DNA of 64,000 nt from Leptodactylus fallax. Its lineage: Eukaryota > Chordata > Amphibia > Anura > Leptodactylidae. Positions 1 through 12,376 of this stretch are shown one piece after another (within the stretch, counting starts at the first letter, position 1; each line of letters opens with the position of its first letter). The DNA lies in contig CAMRHE010000115.1 of NCBI GenBank assembly GCA_947044405.1, positions 124,001-188,000 of the forward strand. Reading direction: 5' to 3'. Both the position numbers and the translations under genes were made by a program. Below the pieces are notes generated by a model. That model did not search any database. It was not told the DNA's origin and saw only the letters and a program-made list of their open reading frames with translations.

Positions 1-3000
1 TTATGAAACATTGCCTAAAAGGACACTGTTCCTATACTTGCCAACATTGGCAGAAACATTGCCCTGAGCATGTTGCACTTGGTTTGACCACACCCCTTTA
101 GGTGAGACCATGCCCATTTTTATGACGTGGGCACACAGTATGTTGACCATGCCCTAGGTTTGTGACTTGACCACTGCATAAAGACATTACTTCGAAAATG
201 ACAGCCCAAAGGTTGCAGGAGCATTCCACCCAGCCAGGGAAATTTGACAGCTCTTCTAGGACTCCAGGAGGACACCCTTTTTACTAGGAGCTTCCCACAG
301 ATGCTGGAAAAATTGGCATGTATGGTATTTCCTGAGACCATCTTTAAATGCTACTCATCTAAATATAATTGGGACTCTCAACGGAGAGCAATAGTAAGTC
401 TGTAAAGCTTTTGTTTATAACCCTTCCTGAGCCTGTTTTAAACTTTTTTTGTCCCCCAGACAACCCCATAACCATAACCAACCATCAGTCTCAGAGTACT
501 TCAATGTGCCTCTGCTATATACAGTACATTAGTGTGAACAAAAATCCAGATACTGTATCTATGTCCGCTTGGATGTTCTCCAAGATGACATTATGGTGGA
601 CACAAAATTTTCTATTGAATGGGGCTAAGCTGCAATACAAGACATGGCCTATGTACAATAATGGCAATGTTTCTGGGGAATAAAAAAGTGCATTTTTTAG
701 CAATCCATTTTATACAGGGAAGTGTCCTACCAAACAGTGGCATAGATCTCAGCTTCAATGATTTCTATGGTTAAAGAAGGCCATTTACCGTCCATTTTAC
801 AGCTGCAAACACTACCCCGAATGTGGATCTATTGAGCTAAATTTACAGCATTACTGATCCCTATGAAGTTCCTAATTTGGGTCATTAGACCCATGGTGGG
901 GATGGGATTTACAGTCATGTGGGCTCTAAAATGAAGACACATTTAAGCTGTCTGAATAAGGTCTAATCTAGAGTTAAATGCTGGTCTGTGTTGTGTAGCA
1001 TACAAAATACCGAGAAAATAGTCAATAACTCTTTACAGAAAAATGAACATATTGGCTGGTTTCCTGCTCACATCCTGTATATTTCAAGCTAATCTATGTA
1101 GTTTAGCGTATATAATGTGAAAGCACAGGGAACTCTTGGTATCATGTCCCTATTCATCATCATAAGTTCCTCAAGGTACAAAACTGTTTACTGCATTTAA
1201 CCATCTGCATTATCCCAAACTCACAAGAGGGTATAGTTGGCAGACAGTGATTAATGAATAATTTACAATGATTTTTCTTAATGGGCAGCTTTGTATACCC
1301 ATGGTGGCTTAATGCAAATAGGTGCAAAATAATACATATGGGACACAAACATCTAGTGACAAAGCACAGGATTAATGGCTCAGTGAGGAAAACTGTGCAG
1401 ATGTGGAAATCATTAATTTTCAGATGATGTACGTCTGGGCAATGAAGCACGGCAGCATGACATTCCAGCTGTAGAGGGGAATATATTAGCAGATAGGAAA
1501 GAAGGGTTCAGAATGAACAATCCACATTCACACATACACTACATACATGTCAGATAGTAACATCAGACCTTTGTACAGATACGCTATAACATTCTCATAC
1601 GGGAACATACTGTACTTCTCCTTATGCCTATAACATACTGGTAAAATCTGAATGCAAGAAATATAACTTCATGATCCCTTATATCCTTTGATGTTCTCCT
1701 ATGGCCATATTATTTTTAGGAACAGAGAAGTCATGTGGTAGGGGCATAAACCAGGACAAAGACAAACCAGGACCAATAGACTACCTTAGAGTTATGGGGG
1801 CCTCTTGACTCTCCCTAACAGATGATGATGGGAAAAAGGATAGGACATGTTAAAGTTCAATGCTTGATCCTTTTGTTCTCAAGGAAGACAATTCACCATC
1901 AGAGGTGTTTGGCAGCAACTTACTCCCCTCAACCTATAGACAACACATGCATCAAAATTTTATTGTTGGGAAGAATAGTTGTCAGCTATTGAACTTTTAT
2001 GGGCACATTTAGGCTGCAGCAAACCACCATATGGCAGCTTCACATGGCCATAGTAGCATTCATATTACTACACTTTAGCCTCCCAATGTTCTATCTATCC
2101 TATCATCACCATAAACCCAATTGTTAACCAAATTTGGTTCAATAAGCCACATGTGGGAACCCGGGTTCCGCAGAAGTACTATGAGTACTGAAATATGGTT
2201 ATACAGATATGACATCACCTTTTGTAACCCTTACCATATGTGGAGGTTTGGCTTTGGGCAACTCCTAAAGACATTGTCTATATAACCTCCCTAGACCGCC
2301 AAGTCGCTATCTCTTCGAGTTGGCCCATATAGGTAAAAGCTGTTCAAGGTCCAAAAGATACTGGTGTAAAGCACAAGAGATAAAGCAGAGAATGATCAGT
2401 CACAATAGGTAGTCAGAATAGTATTTATGGCTTCAGCAGACATGGAACGAGGTCAGGAATACAAGTCAAGGTCTGGTAAACGATCAGGAACACCAAGCAG
2501 CTAGGAACCTTTGCTCAAGCAGGCTGTGGCTAGTCAATATAACTATTAAAGACAGAGATTGACAAGGATAGGTTGTGGTAGAATTAAGTAGCAGGAAGGG
2601 ATTGTGCACCTGCCAATTTACAGACACTGCCAGTAGCGAAAGGGTTAATATTCAATGCCAGAAGTAAAGATTTTCTGTATAAATAAGATTACAGCACACT
2701 TGTCTGCTCATTAGGTGTCTTATAACATCTGCAATTCATTAATACCATCTTGGAGCTGATAAGCTTCTTAATCATGGCTCACGGTGGTAAGGAACTTTTC
2801 TGTTTTGTGTCTGAACGTGTGTATGTGGGTTTTTTTTTTCTAGTAAATGAAAAGTAAAGTGATATCAATAAATTACAGGTTCAGTGGCAGCGTTAATGAT
2901 TGGTATTTGTCCTGTGTTATTTGTGTACCTAGCACGTCATTTGGAGAACCCCGCAGAGTCGGGATAAAGAAAGTGTGATTAATGGAATAAAGCAATGAAA

Positions 3001-3536
3001 GAGCTCAACGCTCAGCGTTATATTACTCTGCCAAACGCCAGACAAAAATTCACTTATTTAATTTCCCCTTTTAACAACCGGTGTTATCGTTCTTACAAAA
3101 TGAATTAAAAAGCTCAATATATGGAATCTGTTGGGATGGCATTTTGAAAACAATAGGGCAGGTCTGGCAGAGCAGATACTGACATGATTTGTCTATCTAC
3201 TTAACCTGGAATTACTATTATTATTTATGTATGGCTTTAATGCATTTCATTATACTGTATAAGTTAGTCAACTTCTATGGTGTCGTACCGTGTGGCTCCT
3301 TTTATCAAGCTGTTAAGCTGGCCATACTTATACAATAGATTTTGGCTCGACTATCTATAGTGTATAAGGGTGCTCCAACTTTCAGAAAAAAAGAAGGATC
3401 AGCTGGTTCTGGGGCTAGATCTAGGTATATTGTCAAGCAATCTTAGCAATCTGTAGCATCGTGCCACAATTGCTATACAAAAATAACTTGACTTCCCTAA
3501 TAGGATATATGAAAAAAATTTTCTAAACTGAGCAAC
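1..3536. other. Non-genic sequence, no feature recognised
   Basis: I see no gene, transposon end or RNA gene here. The short open frames have no recognisable motif and look random. The segment 2640-3110 is AT-rich with TAAT-type words and no obvious repeat, so it may be unique host DNA. Confidence 0.55.
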
Positions 3537-3538
3537 CA

Positions 3539-3830
3539 TTTAAAGAGGACCTTTCAGCACCTCCACCAGCACCAGATGTTTGCATTGTTTAATAGACACT
3601 GATTCCAGCACAATTGGATTTTTTTGTCTAGGCTCCACTATTCCAGAGCAATAAATGCTGTTAGTTTTGGTGTCTGATATGCTAATTAGGCTCTCTACTG
3701 TCAAGTGGGTGGTCTTGGGCTGGAACAGAGGGCCGTGATTCCTAACTCTCTGACACTTTCCACCTTTTGCAGCTCTAAATCCTGCCCCCTTGCCTGCTCC
3801 TGCCTGACACCACCCACTCTGCTGTCGAGA
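3539..3830. repeat. Dispersed repeat with T2-like left end
   Basis: The left edge reads TTTAAAGAGGACC, which resembles the TTAAAGGRR ends of amphibian T2-type MITEs. The inner part (about 3680-3720) resembles sequence near 21620-21700, so it is a dispersed family. The right end is not clear. Confidence 0.4.
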
Positions 3831-3884
3831 ATCCAATTACCATATGAGGCATCAAAACTAAACTAAAAGATGCACAGAATTAGA

Positions 3885-4075
3885 GATAGAATAGAATAAC
3901 ACTTTATTAGTCCCCAGGGGAAAAATGTGGTATTCAACATCTCCAAACAAGATACAGATACATACTGATACAGATAAAACACAAATACATGTAAGGACGG
4001 AATCATTTCTGTAGGGACAGGGAAGAAGGGAATCTAGGGAGGGAAGGAAGGAATATGGGGGGGGGGGGGGAATAT
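3885..4075 (-). repeat. Possible LINE 3' end fragment plus G run
   Basis: The sequence ACACTTTATTAGTCCCCAGG resembles 3' tails of vertebrate non-LTR elements read on the minus strand. A GGAAG-rich tract and a G homopolymer (about 4057-4070) follow. No reverse transcriptase is encoded. The identification is from memory and weak. Confidence 0.25.
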
Positions 4076-4194
4076 TGAAGCAGTAATGTCTTTGTAGGGT
4101 AGAGTGAAGGGTGTGGTTGTTGTGCCACATGCAAGTACTACATGGACTGTGCAGTACGTAAGGGGTCAGGGTTTGGGTGTCTGTTTAGTAGACA

Positions 4195-4560
4195 GGCAAA
4201 CAGACCAGGCTACGGTAGGCCGGGCACCTTTCCATTAGATGCCAGCCCAGGGGAAGTGAAAAAAAAAAAAAAAAATACTTATACTCACCTGTCCTGGGCT
4301 CAGCATCATCTCCGGTGCTTTTCCGGCCTCACTGCTGGGGCCTGTGATTAGGCACCAGTGGTCACATGAGGCTTGCTGGTGTAATGACGTCATCATGGCC
4401 CACGTGACCGCTGAGGTCCAAGGTAGAAGGGAAAGACAGCAGGATGGAGCGAGAATGCCCTGGAGAGGTAAGACAAGGTGAGTATAAGTGTTTGTTATTT
4501 TTAATCACTTCTCTTGGGCCTCTACTTATTATATTCTGGGGTCTGAGGTTTGGGTGGAGG
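4195..4560. repeat. GC-rich dispersed repeat (family also at 50165-50400)
   Basis: Shares blocks such as CATTAGATGCCAG, CTCACCTGTCCTGGGCTCAG and AATGACGTCATCAT-like sequence with 50165-50400. This shows a repeated family with a GC-rich, CpG-bearing centre. An A-tract sits at 4260-4275. The 3' edge has TATTATATTCTGGGGTCTGA, related to the palindromic ends seen near 51095 and 55185. Confidence 0.6.
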
Positions 4561-4561
4561 A

Positions 4562-5415
4562 GGAGGAACAATGGGGCATGTGCTGAAGGAGTGCTGATTC
4601 ATTTATATATTGGATACTGAGTAAGGGTAGTGAACTGAGATTTTGCCCTGGGTGAAGGAAAGACTGGCTATAGCCCTGCTGTTTTAAATTACATACTGGT
4701 CATCTTCCTTGAGAGACTTCCCCAGAAAGAAGACTCCTTTTCAATTCCGTTTGGGTGGTCTCAAAAAAGTTTCACTGAATAATTTTGTCTGGATAATGAT
4801 GATTGATATAATGGTCAAAAGTATGGTGAATAGCCATGTATGTGTATGTGGCATATGGCTCATACAGTAAATCGTAACTCATTTCTTATGTCCTCAGTGA
4901 GACAAATTGAGAGTTGTTCTCATATAACACAAATCTATATCATATCATGTAAATCCCATTTACATTTTCTACATGATCTCCATATGTGCACATACTGTAT
5001 TTAGAGCACATGCTGTAAGTGTGATCACCAGGCCTGTCCACTCACGGATTCTCGATGCCCGTATGCATTCACAGCAACATGTTGATATACAGTAACATAT
5101 TGTCGGGAATGCAGCAACAACCTGCTTTATAGGCAGCCAAATTGCTCATGCAGACATCTCATCACTTATCCTGGCCTGCTTTACAGCACAGTATCAGCCA
5201 AGCAAATGTATTGATTTTGATTATTCTTAACTGCCTGCAATAAACTGGAGAGATACAGAGAATCAGTAGTCAGAGACGTGGGAGAAAAATTCAATCCTCT
5301 GTAAACGCAGGAGAGTTTTACAAACTCCTGGAAGATATATGGATTTACACCTTATTTTATTTCCGTTGTAGTATCTTTAGTCGTATGCCCATTATGACAC
5401 TATGAAATTATTGTA

Positions 5416-5459
<44 letters not shown>

Positions 5460-6688
5460 TATGTTCATTCATTCAACATAAGTTATGACAATACAAAATT
5501 ACATTTTAGTGTAGTAACTAATAGAATAAAACCTCTTCCAAAGATCACCCCCTTATCCAGACCAGATTTTGAGTTCCACCATATACTATGCATCATCAGA
5601 AGACCCCCATGAAGATCATCTTTCGATGCAATTTCGGGCGGGTTCACTGCACAGTATTAGGAACACAAATGTGGATAAATAATATTAGCAGTGAAGATGA
5701 AACAGATTTGTATAGATGATACATCAAGCAGGTTCTCGCTCTATTAGGAGACATGTAAGCTTCCCGCAAAAGCTGTGGGCGCAGCAACTCTTGTTGCCTC
5801 TAAAGGTGACCATGATTTTTAAGTTGCTTCCCTTCCACACCCATACAGCTTTGGGCCTGGTCTTCAGCTAGGGTTGAATCTAGGCCTTGGACATAAACAG
5901 AGATCTTTTCTCCTCTGGATTGGTTTTCTCTGGCTTTGTCTCTGGCTTGGTTGTGAGGCTTGGCCTGCAGCCTAATTCACCATCTTCTTAGCGCTTCTCC
6001 AGCCAGTGTATGAGATTCCTGGCATGAATGCACCACTAACATGGGACTACATTCATGAGAAGAAGACTCCCTATCTTCCGTCCTCTACGACTTTCATCTG
6101 GTATTTTGTATCAGAAAGGAAACTTCTTCTCTTTCTGTATGTTCTGTCTCCCCCCACACCTTTTTTGCTGGTACTAGCTGTTGACTGCTAATCTCCCCCT
6201 GTGCTCCCTGCACCTAACCTACACTCATCCCAAGCAGGGTAGTGAGTGACCACCATGTGTCATATGCCATTCTACTGGGCAAAAATAGTGCCATCCAGTG
6301 CTTATAAACGAACCATCTAGTCCTCCTAGTGCCTTCCTTATTCCTATGAGCAGCTAATGCACTAGTCCCATCACCGCTTATCATATAAGAGTGCTCACAT
6401 TGTGTCCACAGAGATAGCTGTGGCAATGCTCAAATCCTCAATGAGGACGCTACTTCATTCTCCTCCGTAACACTGAAGCAGCCATGCTGCTTGAACCTTA
6501 TTAAAGTGGTCTGCTCTTAAATTGCCTCCAGTCCACCACCAGAACCTCCTGGTTTCTTGGTAGCCCATGAGCTCTGTTACCACTCTTTTGTGGGTAGCAT
6601 CAAGCAATTCAGTTGCAGCTTACAAAAACACCTTACATTCTCATATTTATCCAAAGAAGGGTACCAAGACTTGGAACCTTATAGTCCA
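4562..6688. other. Non-genic sequence with minor repeats
   Basis: No gene is visible. It holds the ATT microsatellite listed separately and a stretch at 5525-5645 that looks like part of a dispersed repeat. The remainder shows nothing I can name. Confidence 0.5.
5415..5461. repeat. (ATT)n microsatellite
   Basis: Uninterrupted TAT/ATT trinucleotide repeat of about 45 bp, ending in a TACTATT variant. Confidence 0.9.
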
Positions 6689-7105
6689 TTAAAGGGAACC
6701 TATCAGGTCTTTTGTCATCATGTTCTGCACTTTACAATAATGTTCTTTAGTCAACTTTTTGAGTACAAGAACCAAAGTTATAGTCTCTTATAAACCAGTT
6801 CAGATTATGTAAGTGTATCTGAACTAATCATGATGAGTAGACACTTCAGCTTGCTAGTCATGCAGCCTGGATGATTACTTCAGTGCTACATCACACCCAA
6901 AAGACGTGATTGATAAGTTACCCCACATCAGCTATGTCCCTCCTCTCTATCTAACTGCACTTGAAAGTTTGCGCCTCTGCCCCGGACTCCTGCTGGCTTC
7001 TTGTATGTTTGTGAGCATGCGTCCCCATCCGTACTTACAAGTCATGGAGTGTACTGAGTATTGAGCCAGCTGCATGAGCCCTTTCAACTCTGCCATATCT
7101 CTATA
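6689..7105. repeat. T2-like repeat, left end only
   Basis: Begins TTAAAGGGAACCTATCAGG, the pattern of TTAA-targeting T2/Kolobok-type MITEs. A matching right end was not found, so the right limit is set only by the next element at 7112. Confidence 0.4.
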
Positions 7106-7111
7106 TATTTT

Positions 7112-7570
7112 AAAGGGAATGTGTCACCAGAAAATGACCAATTTTTTAAACCAAATTTTTATGTTAATCATTTTTTAAAGTATTTTTGATCCTGATTCTT
7201 ATATACTGATATTACAAAAATAAGTACTATATCCTGCTAGTTTCACTCTATACACTAAGCCTAATAATAGATTGATACTTGATAATTCTGTAGGGTTTTT
7301 GTCTGTTTGTTTGTTTTTTGCAGCAGTGAAATTTACATCAAAGACAAGACAAGATTACAATAGAAGATAACACCTGTATACACATGTCTAGAAAACATGC
7401 TGCCTGTGGCCCTGAGACTGCTGTAAAGCATATCACTAAATACTGTTAACACAGCAGAGAAGAAGTGCAGGCAAGACATAATCATATACAGAAAATAGAA
7501 TAATACAAATCTGTGATCAGGAAATAAAATGAGATTATAAAAAGTGATACATTTCACTATCAGGTTTTAC
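7112..7570. repeat. T2-like repeat (paralogue at 40625-41430)
   Basis: Begins TTAAAGGGAATGTGTCACC. Much of it is recognisable in the 40625-41430 copy, including GTCACCAGAAAAT near the left end, AAGCATATCACTAAAT in the middle and a GTGATA-ATTTCACTA-like right part. The pair shows an inserted MITE in the second copy. No protein is encoded. Confidence 0.6.
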
Positions 7571-8405
7571 TAATGGCGACGCTTTCCTTTTAGCTACACA
7601 TACCAGTACACCTTTCCTTCCATTCTTCCTTCCCTTACAGTATAGCTCTAAGAAATTAAGATAAAGGCAGAGAAGCGTGCAGCTGGAATCCAAAGGCACT
7701 GACATTTTCCTGCACTGTACAAGCCCAATACACGTGAAGGTTGCGAGATGGAGATTTTAGATTCACTCTGCAAGCATATGGCACAAAGGTGAGATGTGAA
7801 ATAATACCTCAGGGCCTATGTTTACTTTCCAATTAGAAACCAAATGGCCAGCTGTGCCTGGAAATGCCTTGCGCGCTGACCTGATTCCCCTTTGCCTTGT
7901 TCGCACAAGATGAGCATGGATTCTTGTGGACAGCGGACAGGAAACAAGGAAAGGTTTTCGTTTACTTGGAGCCGAGGACTACACATAAATAAACACACAA
8001 ATTGAGCGCTCTTATATTGTGCTGCGCAGAGGAGCTCCATATCTAATGTTCATTATATACAAAGGCTGGGATAATGGCGCTGCACAATAATATCCTATTA
8101 AAAGGTCTTTATTTAAGATGAAATTTATGTTCTTAAAATAGATGTTTTTCTCTACTCACTTCTTTAAGAAAACAGATGTTTCTGTAGCCGCTCTTTATTC
8201 TCCCGGGAAAGGATAATTTTCTACTTTCGCTTACTGTGGAGCGCTGATTCACTCCGATAAATACAACTATATACAGTAATGTGCATTCTATTAAAGATAC
8301 GATTTTTGAGATATTTTAAGTAAACCACATGTACAGCTTTATTCATGAGGAGCATAGGTAGGGAAGAGACATGGTTAGATAAAATTAACAGTGTCATGAC
8401 AAATA
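7571..8405. other. Non-genic sequence
   Basis: No gene, RNA or transposon structure recognised. Open frames here are short and featureless. Confidence 0.5.
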
Positions 8406-8421
8406 TACAGTTAGGTCCATA

Positions 8422-9975
8422 TACAGTCATGGCCAAAAGTTTTGAGAATGACACAAATATTATATTTTCACATGATCTGCTGCCCTCTGGTTTTTATGTG
8501 TGTTTGTCAGATGTTTTTATCACATACAGAAATATAATTGCATTCATATTATGAGTAACAGAAGCTTATATTGACAGTTAGAATGAGTTAATGCAGCAAG
8601 TCAATATTTGCAGTGTTGACCCTTCTTCTTCAGGACCTCTGCAATTCTCCCTGGCATGCTCTCAATCAACTTCTGGACCAAATCCTGACTGATAGCAGTC
8701 CATTCTTGCAGAATCAATGCTTTAATTTTGTCTGAATTTGTTGGTTTTTGTTTGTCCACCCGTCTCTTGATGATTGACCACAAGTTCTCAAAGGGATTAA
8801 GATCTGGGGAGTTTCCAGGCCATGGAACCAAAATCTCTATGTTTTGTTCCCTGAGCCATTTAGTTATCACCTTTGCTTTTTGGCAAGGTGCTCCATCATG
8901 CTGGAAAAGGCATTGTTGAGCGCCAAACTGCTCTAGGACGGTTGGGAGAAGTTGCTCTTGGAGGACATTCTGGTACCATTCTTTATTCATGGCTGTGTTT
9001 TTAGGCAAGACTGTGAGAGAGCCGATTCCCTTGGCTGAGAAGCAACCCCACACATGAATGGTTTCAGGATGCTTTACAGTTGGCATGAGACAAGACTGGT
9101 GGTAGCGCTCACCTCTTCTTCTCCGAATAAGCTGTTTTCCAGATGTTCCAAACAATCGAAAAGGGGATTCATCAGAGAAAATGACTTTACCCCAGTCCTC
9201 AGCAGTCCACTCCCTGTACCTTTTGCAGAATATCAGTCTGTCCCTGATGTTTTTTCTGGAGAGAAGTGGCTTCTTTGCTGCCCTCCTTGAGACCAGGCCT
9301 TGCTCCAAGAGTCTCCGCCTCACAGTGCGTGCAGATGCACTCACACCTGCCTGCTGCCATTCCTCAGCAAGCTCTGCACTGCTGGTAGCCCGATCCCGCA
9401 GCTGAAACACTTTTAAGAGACGGTCCTGCCGCTTGCTGGTCTTTCTTGGGCGCCCTGGAGCCTTTTTGGCACCAATGGAACCAATGGAACCTCTAGATTG
9501 TTGACTGAGGTGCAATCTTTCTAGCTGCAATACTCTTCCCAGTTAGGCCATTTTTGTGCAGTGCCATGATGACTGCACGTGTTTCTTTAGAGATAACCAT
9601 GGTTAACAGAAGAGAAGCAATGATGGCAAGCACCAGCCTCCTTTTAAAGTGTCCAGTGGTGTCATTCTTACTTAATCATAACAGATTGATCTCCAGCCCT
9701 GTCCTCATCAACACCCACACCTGTGTTAATGGAGCAATCACTGAAACGATGTTAGGTGGTCCTTTTAAGGCAGGGCTGCAATGATGTTGAAATGTGTTTT
9801 GGGGGATAAAGTTCATTTTCTAGGCAAATATTGACTTTGCAAGTAATTGCTGTTAAGCTGATCACTCTTTATAACATTCTGGAGTATATGCAAATTGCCA
9901 TTAGAAAAACTGAAGCAGTAGACTTTGTAAAAATTAATATTTGTATCATTCTCAAAACTTTTGGCCATGACTGTA
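8422..9975 (-). mobile_element. Tc1/mariner element, DD35E type, copy 1 (defective)
   Basis: Both ends are TA followed by CAGTCATGGCCAAAAGTTTT in inverted orientation. It sits at a TA inside the left terminal repeat of the 8406-11659 element. An inner repeat of the outer motif (CAAGTCAATATTTGC near 8600, matched near 9830) gives the IR/DR arrangement typical of many vertebrate Tc1s. It is nearly identical to the element at 44332-45901, so both copies are young. The transposase is broken (see 8601-9600). Confidence 0.95.
8601..9600 (-). pseudogene. Tc1 transposase, frameshifted near N-terminus
   Basis: The open part covers 8601-9530 (about 309 codons). It keeps the AT-hook-like APGRPRK segment and all three catalytic positions: FSDES, QHDGAP, and the Glu in the DLNP-F-ENLW block. 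The intact copy at 44510-45526 shows what is missing. Between the shared flanks at about 9475-9500, this copy has 15 nt where the other has 32 nt, a net loss of 17 nt with a duplicated ACCAATGGA. This shifts the frame and removes the first helix-turn-helix region from the main frame. An Ile-to-Phe change stands next to the catalytic Glu (NPI to NPF). The original start would be the ATG ending at 9600. It is probably unable to make a DNA-binding transposase, though its ends could be used in trans. Confidence 0.9.
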
Positions 9976-10318
9976 TATTTGGACACTGACACATTTTTTT
10001 TTTTTTTTACCTGTTTACTGAAACATATTTAAGTTATAGTTATATAATGGACATCGACATACAGTCCAGACTTTCAGCTTTCATTTGAGGGTATCCACAT
10101 TAAAATTGGATGAAGGGTTTAGGAGTTTCAGCTCCTTAACATGTGCCACCCTGTTTTTAAAGGGACTAAAAGTAATTGGACAATTGACTCAAAGGCTGTT
10201 ACATGGCGCAGGTAAGGGAAATTCCTTCATTATGTCATTCTCAATTAAGCAGATAAAAGGCCTGGAGTTGATATGAGGTGTGGTGCTTGCATTTGGAAGA
10301 TTTTGCTGTGAAGAAAAC

Positions 10319-11424
<1,106 letters not shown>

Positions 11425-11659
11425 AAATTTACATTTTATTTACAATTATTTAATTTGTCCAATTACTTTTGAGCCCCTGAAATGAAGGGGTTGTGTGTAA
11501 TAAATGTTTACAATAATTTTTTTCAACCCACTGAATTAAAGCTGAAAATCTGAACTTCAACTGCATCTGAATTGTTTTGGTCAAAATTCAAGGTGGTAAT
11601 GTACAGAACCAAAATTAGAAAAATGTTGTCTCTGACAAATATTTATGGACCTAATTGTA

Positions 11660-11824
11660 CTCATTCCAAGTTGTAGCTATTCTAAAGGCAGAGCCTTCTA
11701 AATACAACATATTGGTGGCCTATTCTTCTAACAGGTCATTAATATCCAATTGTTGGGGGTCTGACACCCAACACCCCCACTGATCAGCTGATTTCTGCAT
11801 GTTGTATGGAGCTGCAAACAGACT
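11660..11824. repeat. Fragment of a dispersed repeat
   Basis: Contains CAACACCCCCACTGATCAGCTG, closely matched at about 54595-54620 (CCCCCACTGATCAGCTG). This indicates a dispersed repeat family. Ends are not defined. Confidence 0.4.
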
Positions 11825-12078
11825 ACTTCATATATTTAACTTATTTTATATAGTGCCATCATATTCTGTAGCACTTTACAGATATTGTCAGTCACTGTCC
11901 CATATAGGGCTCATAATCTACATTCCCTATCAGTATCTCTTTGGAGTCTGGGAGGAAACAAGAGTACCCAGAGGAACCCCATGGGGAACATGCAAATGTT
12001 GTCCTTGGCAGGATTTGAATACAGGACTCCAGTGCTGCAAGACTACAGTGCTAACCAGTGAGCTACCGTGCAGTGGTT
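11825..12078 (-). mobile_element. tRNA-derived SINE
   Basis: On the minus strand the head reads CACGGTAGCTCACTGGTTAG, which fits a polymerase III A box. A B-box-like GTATTCAAATC follows about 40 bp further on. The body with TTTCCTCCCAGACTCC and the tail near CTATATAAAATAAGT resembles a widespread vertebrate tRNA-derived SINE group. A headless copy is at 53078-53268 and a short tail scrap at 63714-63735. SINEs have no protein and depend on a LINE partner. Confidence 0.7.
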
Positions 12079-12376
12079 GTGCCATGCTACTGCATCTCAG
12101 CTCCAATACAAGTATGAGGCTTCTGACTTCATGCACTGTGCAGATATCAGCTGACCCGTGGGAATACCCGGTGTCAGTATCAATATACAGTACTATGTTA
12201 AAGTTTCAGGCAGGTGTGGAAAGAATACTGCAAAGTAAGGATGATTCCAAAAATAGCAGTGTTAATAGTTCATTTTTGACAATTAAAAAAATGAAGTGAA
12301 TGAACAAAAAAAAAAATCTAAATCCCATCGATATCTAGTGTGACCTCTCTTTGCCTTCCATCAATTCTTCTAGGTA

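Noticed and set aside
1160..1450. 96-codon minus-strand frame
   Set aside because: Cys/His-rich by composition but no ordered motif, no splice-like edges and no neighbour support.
11825..12078. True tRNA gene
   Set aside because: A- and B-box-like words are present, but the sequence cannot form a full cloverleaf and continues into a repeated SINE body.
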